From NCBI GenBank assembly GCA_029548395.1, contig JAKPNM010000136.1, forward strand, positions 1 through 48,478: a stretch of DNA of 48,478 nucleotides, in the 5' to 3' direction. A model generated the notes under the pieces. That model was not told the DNA's origin and searched no databases. It worked only from the letters and a program-made list of their open reading frames with translations. A program made the translations under genes and the position numbers. Positions 25,758 through 35,700 of this stretch are shown one piece after another. Numbering within the stretch: the stretch's first letter is position 1; each line of letters starts with the position of its first letter. The DNA is from Bacillota bacterium (GTDB lineage: Bacteria > Bacillota > Clostridia > Christensenellales > Aristaeellaceae).

Positions 25758-26027
25758 CCATCTGACGGAAAAACCGTTTATCCAGGACAGGGCGATACGA
25801 TAGCCGGGTGCGGCACCAAAACGTACTATATTTGGGGGAACAACCGTCTTGCCGGCATCGAGGAAATGCTGACAGGCAACGAAAACGCCGATGAAACGTT
25901 GGAAAACGCGAAGGCGGAAATGATCGCCGTTTATGGTGAACCCAATCTCAACGACTACAGCGCCATCATTGATGCGGTCAAGGCCTCCATGAACAAGGGG
26001 ATTGCCGAGGAGCGTATGTGTTTCATC
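25758..26027 (+). pseudogene. fragment of a paralogue of the DUF6273 protein's N-terminal domain
   Basis: After the stop of the DUF6273 gene one frame reads TYYIWGNNRLAGIEEMLTG and then ETLENAKAEMIAVYGEPN. This parallels LFYCSMNGTLICIGCI and EALADIKAALTGMYGQPN of the preceding protein. It has no start codon with a ribosome binding site, no signal peptide and no downstream domain. It is therefore the remnant of a duplicated copy rather than a gene. Confidence 0.65.
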
Positions 26028-26098
26028 AAGCAATGCGCGTGGCATGATTCCCGCGAAGCAGTATTCCAAACGAAATCAAATAAAAAGGAGCAAATTCC

Positions 26099-26722
26099 AT
26101 GTCAGACCATTCCAACATCTCCCTTAATGAGAACCGGGTCACGGTCATGTCCAAGTCAGCCTTTCTACCCGAGCCCAAGGCGGGCTATGGCAGCGATGTA
26201 GCGGCCATTCTGTTCAGCATCCTCATGATTATCGGCGGGGCAAGCGGCAACATGGTGCTGCGCGGCACCAACAGCAGCCAGGCGCTGGTGGCGGCGGGCT
26301 TCGGCTTCCTGATTTGGGACATTTTCTCGATCTTCAAGAAGAAGTCCAGGCTGCAAAAAGCCGAGGAGGAGCGCAATGTTCGCAGCAGCCGGATGTATGA
26401 GCAGGTGAAGGCCGTCAAGCGGGATGAGCGCGCGCTTTCCATGCCGGCGAACGTGCGCATCGCCGTCGAAAAGCGCCTCGCCGCGCTGGACTTCGGGCCT
26501 CGCCTGAACGGCAGCGCCATGACGCGTGACATCAAGGCCCGGGAATACACAGGTTCCACCGGGCGCGTGCGCAATATTATCACCTTCAACAACCTGGATC
26601 TGACGGTGCAGTTCGATGCCGCGGATACGTATGCCGCGGAAATTGTCATAGAGCTCTTCCGCGACAAGACCGGCATCGGCCTGGCCCTGCCGGAGAACGC
26701 GACGCTGATCGAGGAGGAATGA
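26099..26722 (+). CDS. two-transmembrane protein of unknown function
   Basis: This is a 207-residue protein. Two hydrophobic segments lie near residues 34-53 (VAAILFSILMIIGGA) and 62-80 (ALVAAGFGFLIWDIFSIF). A Lys/Glu-rich stretch of about 30 residues (likely coiled coil) and a soluble C-terminal domain of about 100 residues follow. I do not recognise it. The start is supported by AAAAAGGAG 8 nt upstream. It is the only non-secreted membrane protein within the cassette and could anchor or organise its neighbours. Confidence 0.7.
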   Translation: MSDHSNISLNENRVTVMSKSAFLPEPKAGYGSDVAAILFSILMIIGGASGNMVLRGTNSSQALVAAGFGFLIWDIFSIFKKKSRLQKAEEERNVRSSRMYEQVKAVKRDERALSMPANVRIAVEKRLAALDFGPRLNGSAMTRDIKAREYTGSTGRVRNIITFNNLDLTVQFDAADTYAAEIVIELFRDKTGIGLALPENATLIEEE

Positions 26723-26855
26723 CAGCAATCACTGGACAGCGTTGTTTAGACACACACAAGCGCCGAGATCAGGCCGCGGCTGCGCAGCGGCAGCAACGTC
26801 GCCGCCTGCACAATGGGCATAAACTGAGGATGATCAAATATCAGGAGGTTCCATC

Positions 26856-28076
26856 ATGAAAAAACTGTTTGCAATGATTCTGATTCTTTCCCTGCTCTTC
26901 GCCCTGCCCGCGCTGGCGGATCTGGGCTCGGCGGATGTGTCCTTTGAAGGAACGAACTATCATCTTACACTCGACAGTATGGAGATTGTGAACGGGCGGC
27001 TGATACTGGTAATCGCCGGCATGGTCAAGTCGCTTTCCCTTGGCGCGAACGGTGTTCAGTTCGCCGCGATGCCGGTGCCGTACTATGGCGATGAAGCGCT
27101 TTATGCCTCAGACAGGGATATTTTCATCGGCGATGAATTCAGCTTTCTGTACGACCGCGACACGCTTCCGGACCTGATCATGCTGGTTCCCACCGAGAAG
27201 AATCAGGAACCGATCCTGCTGTGGGAACAGGACAGCGGCGCAACGAAGACGGCTATCCCCGAGGAGCTGGTGGGCGAATGGCGCGGCACGGGCAAGCCCA
27301 AAAACGGCGGAACATCCATTGACCTGAGCATCACCGTCAAGGCGGACGGCTCCGGCGAATACACCTTCGATCAGGGCGATTACCATGAAAGCTATCCCTT
27401 CACCATCACCAACGACGACAGCCGCTTCTCCGTGGACATCCCCGCCACCAGCCAGCTGGGCAGCGTGAACGGCTCCTGGTCCTTGGAAGAAGGCGTCCTG
27501 AAGCTGGACATCACCTCTACATTCACCCGCGGAGGCAGCTATTCCTACACTGCCGAATGTAAAAAGGCCGACGGGACGGAAGAGGCCGATACAGCTGATC
27601 CCGGCGCAAAGCCGGCTGACGGGGAAGCGCCCGCCTGGGCTGGCCGCGACTGGCGGCTGAGCACGCTGCACTTCAAAACGCTCAGCGAGGACAGCCCCTT
27701 CTCCATCGACGCGGGGATGAGCCTGAACGGCCCTACCGCATACGGTTCCCGTCTGCATTTCGACGCCAGCGCCGCCATGACCTCGGACATCAATTTGAAC
27801 GGCCTGATTGAAGCCGTGCCCCAGCTGCCCTTCTCTGTGCCGGAGCTGAATCTGACGCAATACGACAGCTTCGCCCTGCAAGGAGACTCGCTGCGCCTGA
27901 CACCTGGGGATCTCCTGCTGACACTGGCCTACGACGCCGCGCAGGATAGCCTGTCTTTGACCTGTGTCCCCCATGTAAAGGTGCAAAGTCGGACCCTGGA
28001 CAACGGCATGGTCACCAAGGTCGGCGAGACGGATATTGAAATCATCCTGGGTTTCGTGCCGGAGATCAGCGAATAA
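26856..28076 (+). CDS. secreted protein of unknown function
   Basis: This 406-residue protein has a signal peptide of about 21 residues (cleavage near ALADL). Residues 22-130 form a beta-rich domain. Residues about 134-235 have a lipocalin-like pattern beginning IPEELVGEWRGTG, with alternating strands, similar in type to the small barrel in the DUF6273 protein. A Pro/Ala linker (about 240-260) leads to a C-terminal beta domain of about 140 residues. No cell-wall anchor or catalytic motif is recognised. AGGAGG lies 8 nt before the ATG. The 133-nt gap upstream carries no gene I can support. Confidence 0.72.
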   Translation: MKKLFAMILILSLLFALPALADLGSADVSFEGTNYHLTLDSMEIVNGRLILVIAGMVKSLSLGANGVQFAAMPVPYYGDEALYASDRDIFIGDEFSFLYDRDTLPDLIMLVPTEKNQEPILLWEQDSGATKTAIPEELVGEWRGTGKPKNGGTSIDLSITVKADGSGEYTFDQGDYHESYPFTITNDDSRFSVDIPATSQLGSVNGSWSLEEGVLKLDITSTFTRGGSYSYTAECKKADGTEEADTADPGAKPADGEAPAWAGRDWRLSTLHFKTLSEDSPFSIDAGMSLNGPTAYGSRLHFDASAAMTSDINLNGLIEAVPQLPFSVPELNLTQYDSFALQGDSLRLTPGDLLLTLAYDAAQDSLSLTCVPHVKVQSRTLDNGMVTKVGETDIEIILGFVPEISE

Positions 28077-28196
28077 CCTTCTATTATGTCTAACGAGGTG
28101 ACGAGCGCGGCGATGGAAGCCGGACAGCTCACGGGAGCGGGCGACAAGCTGATGTTTATGGCGTAGCTGCATCGAACTGCAAGGAGGAAAACAATC

Positions 28197-30443
28197 ATGA
28201 AAAAGCTATTTGCCCCGGTACTTGCCCTGATTCTGATACTTGCTCTGTATGCGCCTGCCCTGGCCAAAGGCACGGCGCAGACCGGGCTTGCCGCCTACGG
28301 CTACTGCGATGACGTCGAGAGCCTGCTGGAAACCGCTGACCAGGCGCTGGCAGACGGCATGGATCCGAAGGCGGTCGGAGAAGAGATGTATGCGCTGGCG
28401 GAGGCGAACGGCCTGACCGACGCCTTCAATTGGTATATAGAAAACATCGCCGCCTGCGATACGGATGAATACCGGCGCTTTCAGAACAGCTTTCCCCATT
28501 TCGATCAGATGCTGCCCGACCATATAAGCGACCGGACCAGCGATATATTGGTCTACAGTACAACTGAGGTGTCAGACGCGATGAAGGCGCTGCTCGCCGA
28601 TCCCGGCGCGCAGTTCTGCCATGAACCGGTCTACTGGTCGGAATCGGATTTCGCCGATTTCTATGGCGTTTCATACGCGAAGTTCAAGCCGTCCCGTCCC
28701 CGCGCGGGATATGTCTGCGTGATTGTAAAGGACAGCGCGCAGTCCGCTCCGAAAACCAGCTGGAAAGAGGATGAGGAGGGCGATTTTTATAACGCGCTTA
28801 CCCAGCATGTCGACGAGCTGCTTTGGGAGCTGGAAGATGACGCCCCGATCCTCACCGGCAACCCGAACCTGGCCTCCTCCTTTCTGGTCTTCGATCTGCA
28901 ATACCCCTTCCGCGGCTATTACGGCAGCGAGCAGCCATATGTCAAGGGCTATAACTGCACGGTTTCGCTGACGCTGACAAACACGAAATCCCGTTCCGCC
29001 ATTGCCTCGATCACCCGCACGAACAGGCTGGGAAACACCATTTACAGCTGGGACGACTGGATCGCCAAAGCGGATATTCCGGAGCTTTACGAAGGCGGGG
29101 ATTACGCGGGCTTTACAGAGAAAATCCGCGCGGCGCTGATCAAAGAGCGCGCCAAGGCCGTCTCGGCGAGGAAGATCACAAACCTGAACGCGGGCAGCGT
29201 GCTGAATGGCATTCTGGCGGAGCAGGCGGATAAGACCAAGAACGCCTGGCAGGCGGCCATTTACAACGCGGGTGCGAAAGACGCGAAACTTGAGGACGGA
29301 GCGCTGACCTTCCGTCTTCGCGGCTATGACCCGCTGCTGTCCGAACTGGGCAAGTACGCCAGCGCGGAAGACAAAACCGCATGGCTGATGTCCGCCCTGA
29401 CCAACGCGGCCGCCTATCGTCTTAAGCTCAGCGTGCCCGTTCAGGACGGGGGAGTGACGACAAAGGGATTGAACGCACTGAAGCAGGCTGTCGAAAAGGC
29501 GGCTTCCGCCGCGCAGAAAGCCTTTGGCGGCAAGGAGCTTTCCGCCGCCCTGACCGCGTATCTCTTCCCTTCCCCAATCGACGGAAAGCTGACGGACGCA
29601 TCCGACCTGCTCAAGCCAACAGAGGCCTTTTCCAACTGGATGAGCGCGATAGGGCTGTACACCGATACCCCTGAAAACGCGCTTTCCTCTTTGTGTTACG
29701 CGCAGAAGAGCCAGACGCTGAGCGTAAAGGGCGGACCGAACGCGCTGGCCATGAGCTGCGTAGGCGTCGATCCCGCCTCGCTGTTGCAGCTTGCGTACAC
29801 CGCTGTGCTGGACGCTCAGGCGTACATCCCCAAAGAGGAACGCTTCGATACCCATGACGCGCTTCTGGACGCGCTGAAGCAGGGCATCGCCGACAAGGCC
29901 GTGGCTGCGAAGAAAAAAGCCAGCTACAAATTCACCGTCACCTTCAGCGCCGACGATCTGCTGGCCGGAAGACTGCCTGCGGACTATGCCGAGTACCTGA
30001 GCGCTTTCGCCTATGAGGAAGCCGCGGAAGGGCTGGAAACGACCGTCGACCAGCTGCTGGACATCGCCGCCATTCCAATGCCGAAGACCGGCAGGCTGTC
30101 CGGTTCCAAATCCGGCACGCAGGTGACCTTCCTGCTCGCCAAGGACAGCAAAGCCACCTACATCCAGATGCGCAGCGCCGAAAACAATGCGCTGGCAGTC
30201 TCCTGCTTTGTTGAGGCGGGCAAGCGCGTCACCGTCAGGGTTCCCAGCGGCGAATACACCATCGTGTGGGGTTCCGGGCCGTACTGGTACGGCGAGGAAC
30301 TGCTGTTCGGCGACCTGGGCGCATACAGCAAGAGCGATCCCACCAGGATCAAGGGTACAAATTACCAGCATACGATCACGCTGGAAAGCTCGGAAGAAGG
30401 CGACGTGAACTTCCACGACGCGGATCTGTCGGATTTCCGGTAA
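28197..30443 (+). CDS. large secreted protein of unknown function
   Basis: This 748-residue protein has a 23-residue signal peptide (MKKLFAPVLALILILALY). Most of the chain (about 30-640) is helical and Ala/Lys-rich without a family I recognise. The last 100 residues form a distinct beta domain with the pattern VRVPSGEYTIVWGSG, YWYGEELLFGD and LGAYSKSD, which I have seen as a C-terminal module of other clostridial exported proteins. GCAAGGAGGAA precedes the ATG. It shares its MKKLF-type signal sequence with the preceding gene, suggesting the two entered as a unit. Confidence 0.72.
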   Translation: MKKLFAPVLALILILALYAPALAKGTAQTGLAAYGYCDDVESLLETADQALADGMDPKAVGEEMYALAEANGLTDAFNWYIENIAACDTDEYRRFQNSFPHFDQMLPDHISDRTSDILVYSTTEVSDAMKALLADPGAQFCHEPVYWSESDFADFYGVSYAKFKPSRPRAGYVCVIVKDSAQSAPKTSWKEDEEGDFYNALTQHVDELLWELEDDAPILTGNPNLASSFLVFDLQYPFRGYYGSEQPYVKGYNCTVSLTLTNTKSRSAIASITRTNRLGNTIYSWDDWIAKADIPELYEGGDYAGFTEKIRAALIKERAKAVSARKITNLNAGSVLNGILAEQADKTKNAWQAAIYNAGAKDAKLEDGALTFRLRGYDPLLSELGKYASAEDKTAWLMSALTNAAAYRLKLSVPVQDGGVTTKGLNALKQAVEKAASAAQKAFGGKELSAALTAYLFPSPIDGKLTDASDLLKPTEAFSNWMSAIGLYTDTPENALSSLCYAQKSQTLSVKGGPNALAMSCVGVDPASLLQLAYTAVLDAQAYIPKEERFDTHDALLDALKQGIADKAVAAKKKASYKFTVTFSADDLLAGRLPADYAEYLSAFAYEEAAEGLETTVDQLLDIAAIPMPKTGRLSGSKSGTQVTFLLAKDSKATYIQMRSAENNALAVSCFVEAGKRVTVRVPSGEYTIVWGSGPYWYGEELLFGDLGAYSKSDPTRIKGTNYQHTITLESSEEGDVNFHDADLSDFR

Positions 30444-30570
30444 AAGACCTTTTCCGCGAAGCTGAAATGACAGAATATCTCTTTGCTTCTGATGCTGCTT
30501 TGCTTTAATGTCAGGATAGAATCGATGCGCCCGCATTTCGGATGAATGGGGGAAGATAAGGAGCTTTTAA

Positions 30571-31650
30571 ATGAAGAAAAAACACAGCTGGCTGGTGATG
30601 GCCGCAGCGCTGCTGGTGGCGGCGGTCACGGTATCCGTCCTTGTTCTAACCAGAGGCAAATCTCAGGCGTACACGTCTGAGGAACGCTCTCTGGAGGATT
30701 TCCTGTCCATGGTGCCCGCGGAAGCCTTCCAATGGGACAATTTAAGTTTCGCCGATTATCAGGGCATTCGAAGTCCGACCGAAATCACGGCAGGCTTTTA
30801 TCACCTGACAAGCTACTACTTTAATAATGAAAAAATCAGCGCGTCCATGGGCTTTTCGCCGGAAGATGTGGGCCAGAGCATGGCCATTGGCACAGTGCCG
30901 TTCGACCAGGCGTGGCTGAAGGGAAAGTTTGCGACGGAACGCGTGGAGGAGGCCCTAAAAAAGCAGGGCTATCTGCCGATCATGCCTGAACAGGAGGGCC
31001 TGCCCCTGTGGGGGCTGGAGGGCAATTTCAGCGCGGGGCTTCAGATCGACACAGAAAAAAGAGACATGTTCTTTCTATTCGGGGGCCAAACGGGGCAGCG
31101 CTGGCCTGTCGCCTTCGATGAAGGCGTTATGGTGTCCAGCCGGGATGAGCAGGCGCTGCGCGTCAGCGCGGCCGGAAAAGGGCCGATGCTCTCCGAGGAT
31201 CCCCGGATGCAAACGCTGCTGAAAGCCTTGGCGCAGCAGCCAGTGAAGCAGCTGATCGTCACGCAGGCGGTCAAGGTGATGCCGCTGTTAGCAGAGCCCC
31301 TGCACCTGATAGCGATTGCGCAGACAGAGGAGCGGGGAAAGACCGTTGTCCTGTTGGGGCTGGAATACGCTGACCTTTCCGCGGCGCAGACCGCAGAAAA
31401 ACGGCTGAACCGCAGCCTGCCCAACGCGGTGCTGAAAATCAATCACAGACCGCTGGCTGAACAGCTAAATGAACACGGCGGCAAGCGAATGGCGCTGCGC
31501 ACGGTGGAAGGACAGGACGGGAAATGCTGGCTGGTGATCCCTTTCCAGTTTACTGAATCCGGCAACACCAACCCGCTTCAATATGGGGCTCCCTTCAGGC
31601 TGTTTGCGCAAATGATGAGTCGGCTGGACATGGACTGGCTGATGGAATGA
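30571..31650 (+). CDS. membrane-anchored or exported protein of unknown function
   Basis: This is a 359-residue protein. A basic start (MKKKHSW) is followed by a 20-residue hydrophobic segment (LVMAAALLVAAVTVSVLVL), which acts as a signal peptide or N-terminal anchor. No AXA-type cleavage site is clear, so anchoring is more likely. The remaining 325 residues are an unrecognised alpha/beta domain. ATAAGGAG lies 8 nt before the ATG. It is the last gene of the plus-strand cassette and is convergent with the LacI gene. Confidence 0.7.
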   Translation: MKKKHSWLVMAAALLVAAVTVSVLVLTRGKSQAYTSEERSLEDFLSMVPAEAFQWDNLSFADYQGIRSPTEITAGFYHLTSYYFNNEKISASMGFSPEDVGQSMAIGTVPFDQAWLKGKFATERVEEALKKQGYLPIMPEQEGLPLWGLEGNFSAGLQIDTEKRDMFFLFGGQTGQRWPVAFDEGVMVSSRDEQALRVSAAGKGPMLSEDPRMQTLLKALAQQPVKQLIVTQAVKVMPLLAEPLHLIAIAQTEERGKTVVLLGLEYADLSAAQTAEKRLNRSLPNAVLKINHRPLAEQLNEHGGKRMALRTVEGQDGKCWLVIPFQFTESGNTNPLQYGAPFRLFAQMMSRLDMDWLME

Positions 31651-31666
31651 GCGGGATTCCCGGCTG

Positions 31667-31705
31667 ATCGGCACGGCGGGGCAATCAAAGACCCGGCGTG
31701 CCGAT
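31667..31705. terminator. hairpin between convergent cassette and glucan operon
   Basis: ATCGGCAC pairs with GTGCCGAT around a GC-rich interior. It lies in the 71-nt gap between two convergent genes and could stop transcription from either side. No T-run follows, so efficiency is uncertain. Confidence 0.45.
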
Positions 31706-31721
31706 GCAATAAAGACCGGAA

Positions 31722-32780
31722 TCAAGATGGAAACAGACGCTGCGGCGCTCTTCCCGATGCGGTCCTCTCCGCGCAGGACGCGCGCAGCACCATCTCAGGC
31801 ATCAGCGTGCGCCCGCAGCCGGGGGCGGCGTGGGGGCTGTCCATCAGGCGCAGCAGTTCCAGGGTGGCCCTGGTGCCAAGCTCGGTCACAGGGTTGATGA
31901 CGGTGGACAGCGGGGGCGTATAGTAGGCGGACATCACAATGTTGTCAAAACCCATCACGCTGAGATCCTCCGGTACCTTGATGCCGCGCTCGGCCAGGGC
32001 ACGGATGCAGCCCCAGGCCGTCTCGTCGTTGGCGCAGAAGAAGGCGTCAGGCAGGGTCAGGCCGCCGTCCAGAAAGCCCCGCACCGCGCGGTAGGCGATC
32101 TCATACGCAAAAAATCCCTGAAGGACATAGGCCGTTTCAAACGGAAGCGCGCGGGCTTTGAGGCTGTCACGGTAGGCGCGGTAACGGTCCTGGCCGTCGC
32201 GGTTGTCCAGGCCGCGGATAAAGCCGATGCGCCTGTGCCCCAGGCCCAGCAGGTAGTCCATGGCCTGCTTGGCGCCGCGGTAATTGTCGATGATGACGCT
32301 GGAGATCAGGGGGCCGACAAGCTCGCGGTCGATGAAGACCAGGGGCAGGCCGCGCAGGCGCAGCCGCTCGACCCAGGGGCCGTCCAGGGCCTCGTCCATG
32401 ATGATGGCGCCCGCGACGCCGGAGGAAGCGATGACCGCATAGACCTCCTCCCCCGTGCTGTTGTTGCCGACGTGGATGCTCATCTGCACGCCCGCGCGTA
32501 TGCACTCCCTGTGGATGGCCTGGGCCAGCAGGGTGTAGTACTCGCCCTGGATGCTGGACACGAACAGCCCAATCGTGTTGCACCGCCTGGTTTTCAGCAT
32601 CCTGGCGTTCACATTGGGGATGTAATTGAGCAGGTGCACCGCGCGCAGCACCTTTTCGCGCGTGCGCGGGCTGACCTTGTTGACGCCGTTAACCACATTG
32701 GACACGGTGGAGATGGAGACGCCCGCTTCCCTGGCGACGTCATGGATGGTGACGATGTCGCCGCCTGCCTGCCCGTTCAC
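31722..32780 (-). CDS. LacI-family transcriptional regulator
   Basis: This is a 352-residue protein. The N-terminal LacI helix-turn-helix reads VTIHDVAREAGVSISTVSNV (about 10-29), with the hinge helix up to about 65. The periplasmic-binding-like effector domain continues to about 335 (GLFVSSIQGEYY, DNYRGAKQAMDYLL, FCANDETAWG). The start is GTG 32780, overlapping the phosphorylase stop by 4 nt (GTGA). Placement at the end of the operon means its level follows operon expression. It should sense a glucan-derived oligosaccharide. It ends at 31722, convergent with the secreted-protein cassette. Confidence 0.9.
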   Translation of the reverse strand: MNGQAGGDIVTIHDVAREAGVSISTVSNVVNGVNKVSPRTREKVLRAVHLLNYIPNVNARMLKTRRCNTIGLFVSSIQGEYYTLLAQAIHRECIRAGVQMSIHVGNNSTGEEVYAVIASSGVAGAIIMDEALDGPWVERLRLRGLPLVFIDRELVGPLISSVIIDNYRGAKQAMDYLLGLGHRRIGFIRGLDNRDGQDRYRAYRDSLKARALPFETAYVLQGFFAYEIAYRAVRGFLDGGLTLPDAFFCANDETAWGCIRALAERGIKVPEDLSVMGFDNIVMSAYYTPPLSTVINPVTELGTRATLELLRLMDSPHAAPGCGRTLMPEMVLRASCAERTASGRAPQRLFPS

Positions 32781-35700
32781 AGCAACACCGCCTCAAGGGC
32801 CGCGATCCTGCCTTCCCGCATGGCCAGGGCCAGCTCGCCCCGCAGGCTGTCGCCCATCACCTCGATCTCCCGGCCGGACAGGTCGGTCAGGCGCAGGCGC
32901 GTGACGCGGGCAGCCTCCTTGCCAAAGGTGGGCCGCCGGTTCCTGTTGACAAGCCGCACACGGCAGCGGGACAGCAGGGTGAAGGACAGACAGCCGTCCC
33001 GGTCAAAAAGCCAGTCCGGCAGGATGGGCGAGAGCCTGAAGACCAGTTCCCCCGCCTCCATGCTGAAAGGCCCGGGCCCTGCCATCAGGCGCAGCCAGAT
33101 GCTGAGCATCTCGGTGGTGGAGCCGGTCAGCCGCGCCACGAAGCCGCGCCCGTGCAGCGCCGGGTCCGGGTTGCGGGAAGAGGCGATGAAGGAGACGTTT
33201 TCCAGGATGCTGCGCCCATAGACAGCCGGATCCAGGAAGGGGATGAGGGCCCCCCTGACGGCTGCGAAAAACTCCTCCGCCAGCCCCGCGCGCAGGAGAC
33301 CGTAAAGGTATTTGTACTCCATGTGCAGGAAGACGCTCTCGCGCTCCAGCCAGCCGGGGGTGAAGGCGCGGATGCGCCCATATTCCAGGGACAGGTGATC
33401 CAGCGGCGCGCTGGTGCGGTACATCAGCAGCTTCCGGTCAAACAGCTCGCTGCCCCGCACCAGGCCGGTCATGCGGCGCAGCTTGTCCTCCTCCCCCGGG
33501 CGGGCGGCCGCCAGGTAGCGGGCCGGACCCTCCAGGAAGGGGGGAAGCGGCTCCTGCTGAAAGCCGGTTACGCTGACAAGCGGCAGGCCCTCCGGCGACA
33601 GGCAGGGACTGCCGTCGGCCTTTGTCTGCCGTTCATATTTTTCGGCGGCAAAGGTGAAGTAGGTGGGCATCAGGCCCTCGCCCAGGTCCAGGGCGCGCGT
33701 GATGCCCGCATCCACAGGGGCCAGGAAGGCACATAAAATCTCCCGGATGCGCGCGCAGGGAAGCGCTTCTTCCCGGCCGGAGAGCGCGAAGCGTGTCCTT
33801 TCGCGGAAGTCCTCGCGCAGGTCCGCCGCGGCCTGCCAGCGGCGAAAGGGCGTGTCCGCCTGAACCTCAGACAGTGACACAGCGAAGTCCGCCAGCTCTT
33901 CGGGGATTTTCAGGCTCCCCGCCTCCGGGCAAACCCGGATCATAAAGTCCAGAAGGCGGCGCAGTTCCAGGGTTTCGGGCATGCCGCTGCCAAAGAGGCC
34001 GGGCAGGCCGTTCATCGCGTCGCACCAGCCGGGGCGGCCGCCGTCCATCTCAATCCCGCAGCCGGCAGGATCCAGCAGCGCGGCCTTGTTTACCGCCAGG
34101 CACAGCAATTTTCCAAACAGGCAGGTGGATACCTCCCGCCCCTCACGGTCCTTCAGCCAATTGGTCTGGCCGGGTCTGAAGCCCGGGGACGCGTGTTTCT
34201 CCTCATCCCGCGCCAGCGCGCCATACTGTCGCACGCCCCTTGCGGTCAGCACCTGGGTCTGGCTCCGGGGGCGAATGTAATGGCCGGAATCGTAAAAGCG
34301 GTAGTCCTGCCGGCCAAACAGCAGCTCCTCCTGCCGGTCGGGGAAAACGCTCAAATAGGCATCCACCAGGTCCAGGCAGTAGGTGAAGTGGTCGCTCCAG
34401 CAGCCCTCGCCAAAGCCGGCCTCGATGCGCTGACCGCAAAGGCCGACGAGGCCCGAAACCAGCTCCTGCAGATCGCCGCTGACGGCAAGGCCCCGGGACG
34501 CAAGCGCCCGGCAGAAGGAGCCGGGGGTGAAGGGCCTGGTCATCAGGCTCCTCAGCGTTTCCTCCGGCGCGTCCACCTGCGAACGCATCAGGCGCAGGGC
34601 CTCATCCATGCGTTCCCCGGGCAGGACGAAGCTGACCGGGCGGATCTCCAGCGGGTTGTAGCCGTCCATCTGAATGAGGGACAGGAAGGTATGGACGTCG
34701 GCGTCCCCCACCTCCGGCCGGAAAAGCACATCGTTCCGGCGGTTCTGGCAGACATCGCGGAAGTTGCCGTTGCCCTGGGAGTAGTATTCGCCCGCGGTGG
34801 TGAAGAAGTTGTAGTCGCGCTCCGGGTCGCCGTGCTTTCGGCTGTACAGGTGCACGGCCTTGCGCCCCTCGCCCTCGCCCAGGATCTCCGGGTAGCCGCC
34901 GCGCAGCAGGTTGTCCAGGTAGCACTGCTTGATGTACAGGTCAAAGGCCGGCTGCCCGCTCCTGCATTGAACGTCCTGCAGCATCTCCTCCAGCACCTGG
35001 GCCGCGCGCTGCTGTCGCTCTTCAAAATAGCCCGGGGAAGTGAAGGCGGGCAGGAGCGCGGCAAGCAGGCCCTCCCCCGGGGTATGCCCGGTCAGGCTGG
35101 TAAAGCTCAAATTCCCGCCCGGGGCCAGGGTCGCTTTCAGCGGGGTGAAGGCGCAGGCGTACTTGTTGGCCGCGACCTGGTCATTCAGGGGCAGGGATGA
35201 CAGGCCGCCCGCCATGAAGTTCCGGGGCAAAAGCAGGGCCTGATCAAAGCCAAAGACAACGTCCGGGTCAAACACCACCTCCTGCAGCGCGCCGTCCATG
35301 ACGGCCAGGTAGAAGTTCGCGCCGGTGACCTCCGCCACCCGGGCCTCATCCGCCGTGCCGGAGCGCATGCGGTACAGCGCAGCGCGATCCCGCACGAAGG
35401 AGACCTCGGCCCAGCTGCGCATGAGGTTGGACAGCTCCTTGAACTGGCCCAGCTGCAGGCCAAAGGGCAGCACCCGGGGCAGGCCGTCCAGCAGCTCGAC
35501 CTGAAGCGTCTTTTCCGCGCGGTTGGTCAAAGTTACCCTTCTGACCAGCGCGCCCAGCGGCGCCTCCGGCAGCAGGAAGTAGGTGACCTCAAAGCTGTAC
35601 AGGCTGCCCGTTTCGCGGATGGTCTGGGAACTGAAGGAGATCTCCAGCGTCCGCTCCGCCTCTTGAAGCGGGCTGAAGGGCTCCAGGCAGTCCCCGTTCA

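Noticed and set aside
28086-28166. 26-codon frame between two secreted-protein genes
   Set aside because: There is no ribosome binding site before its ATG and no family. It is more likely a spacer or a remnant than a gene.
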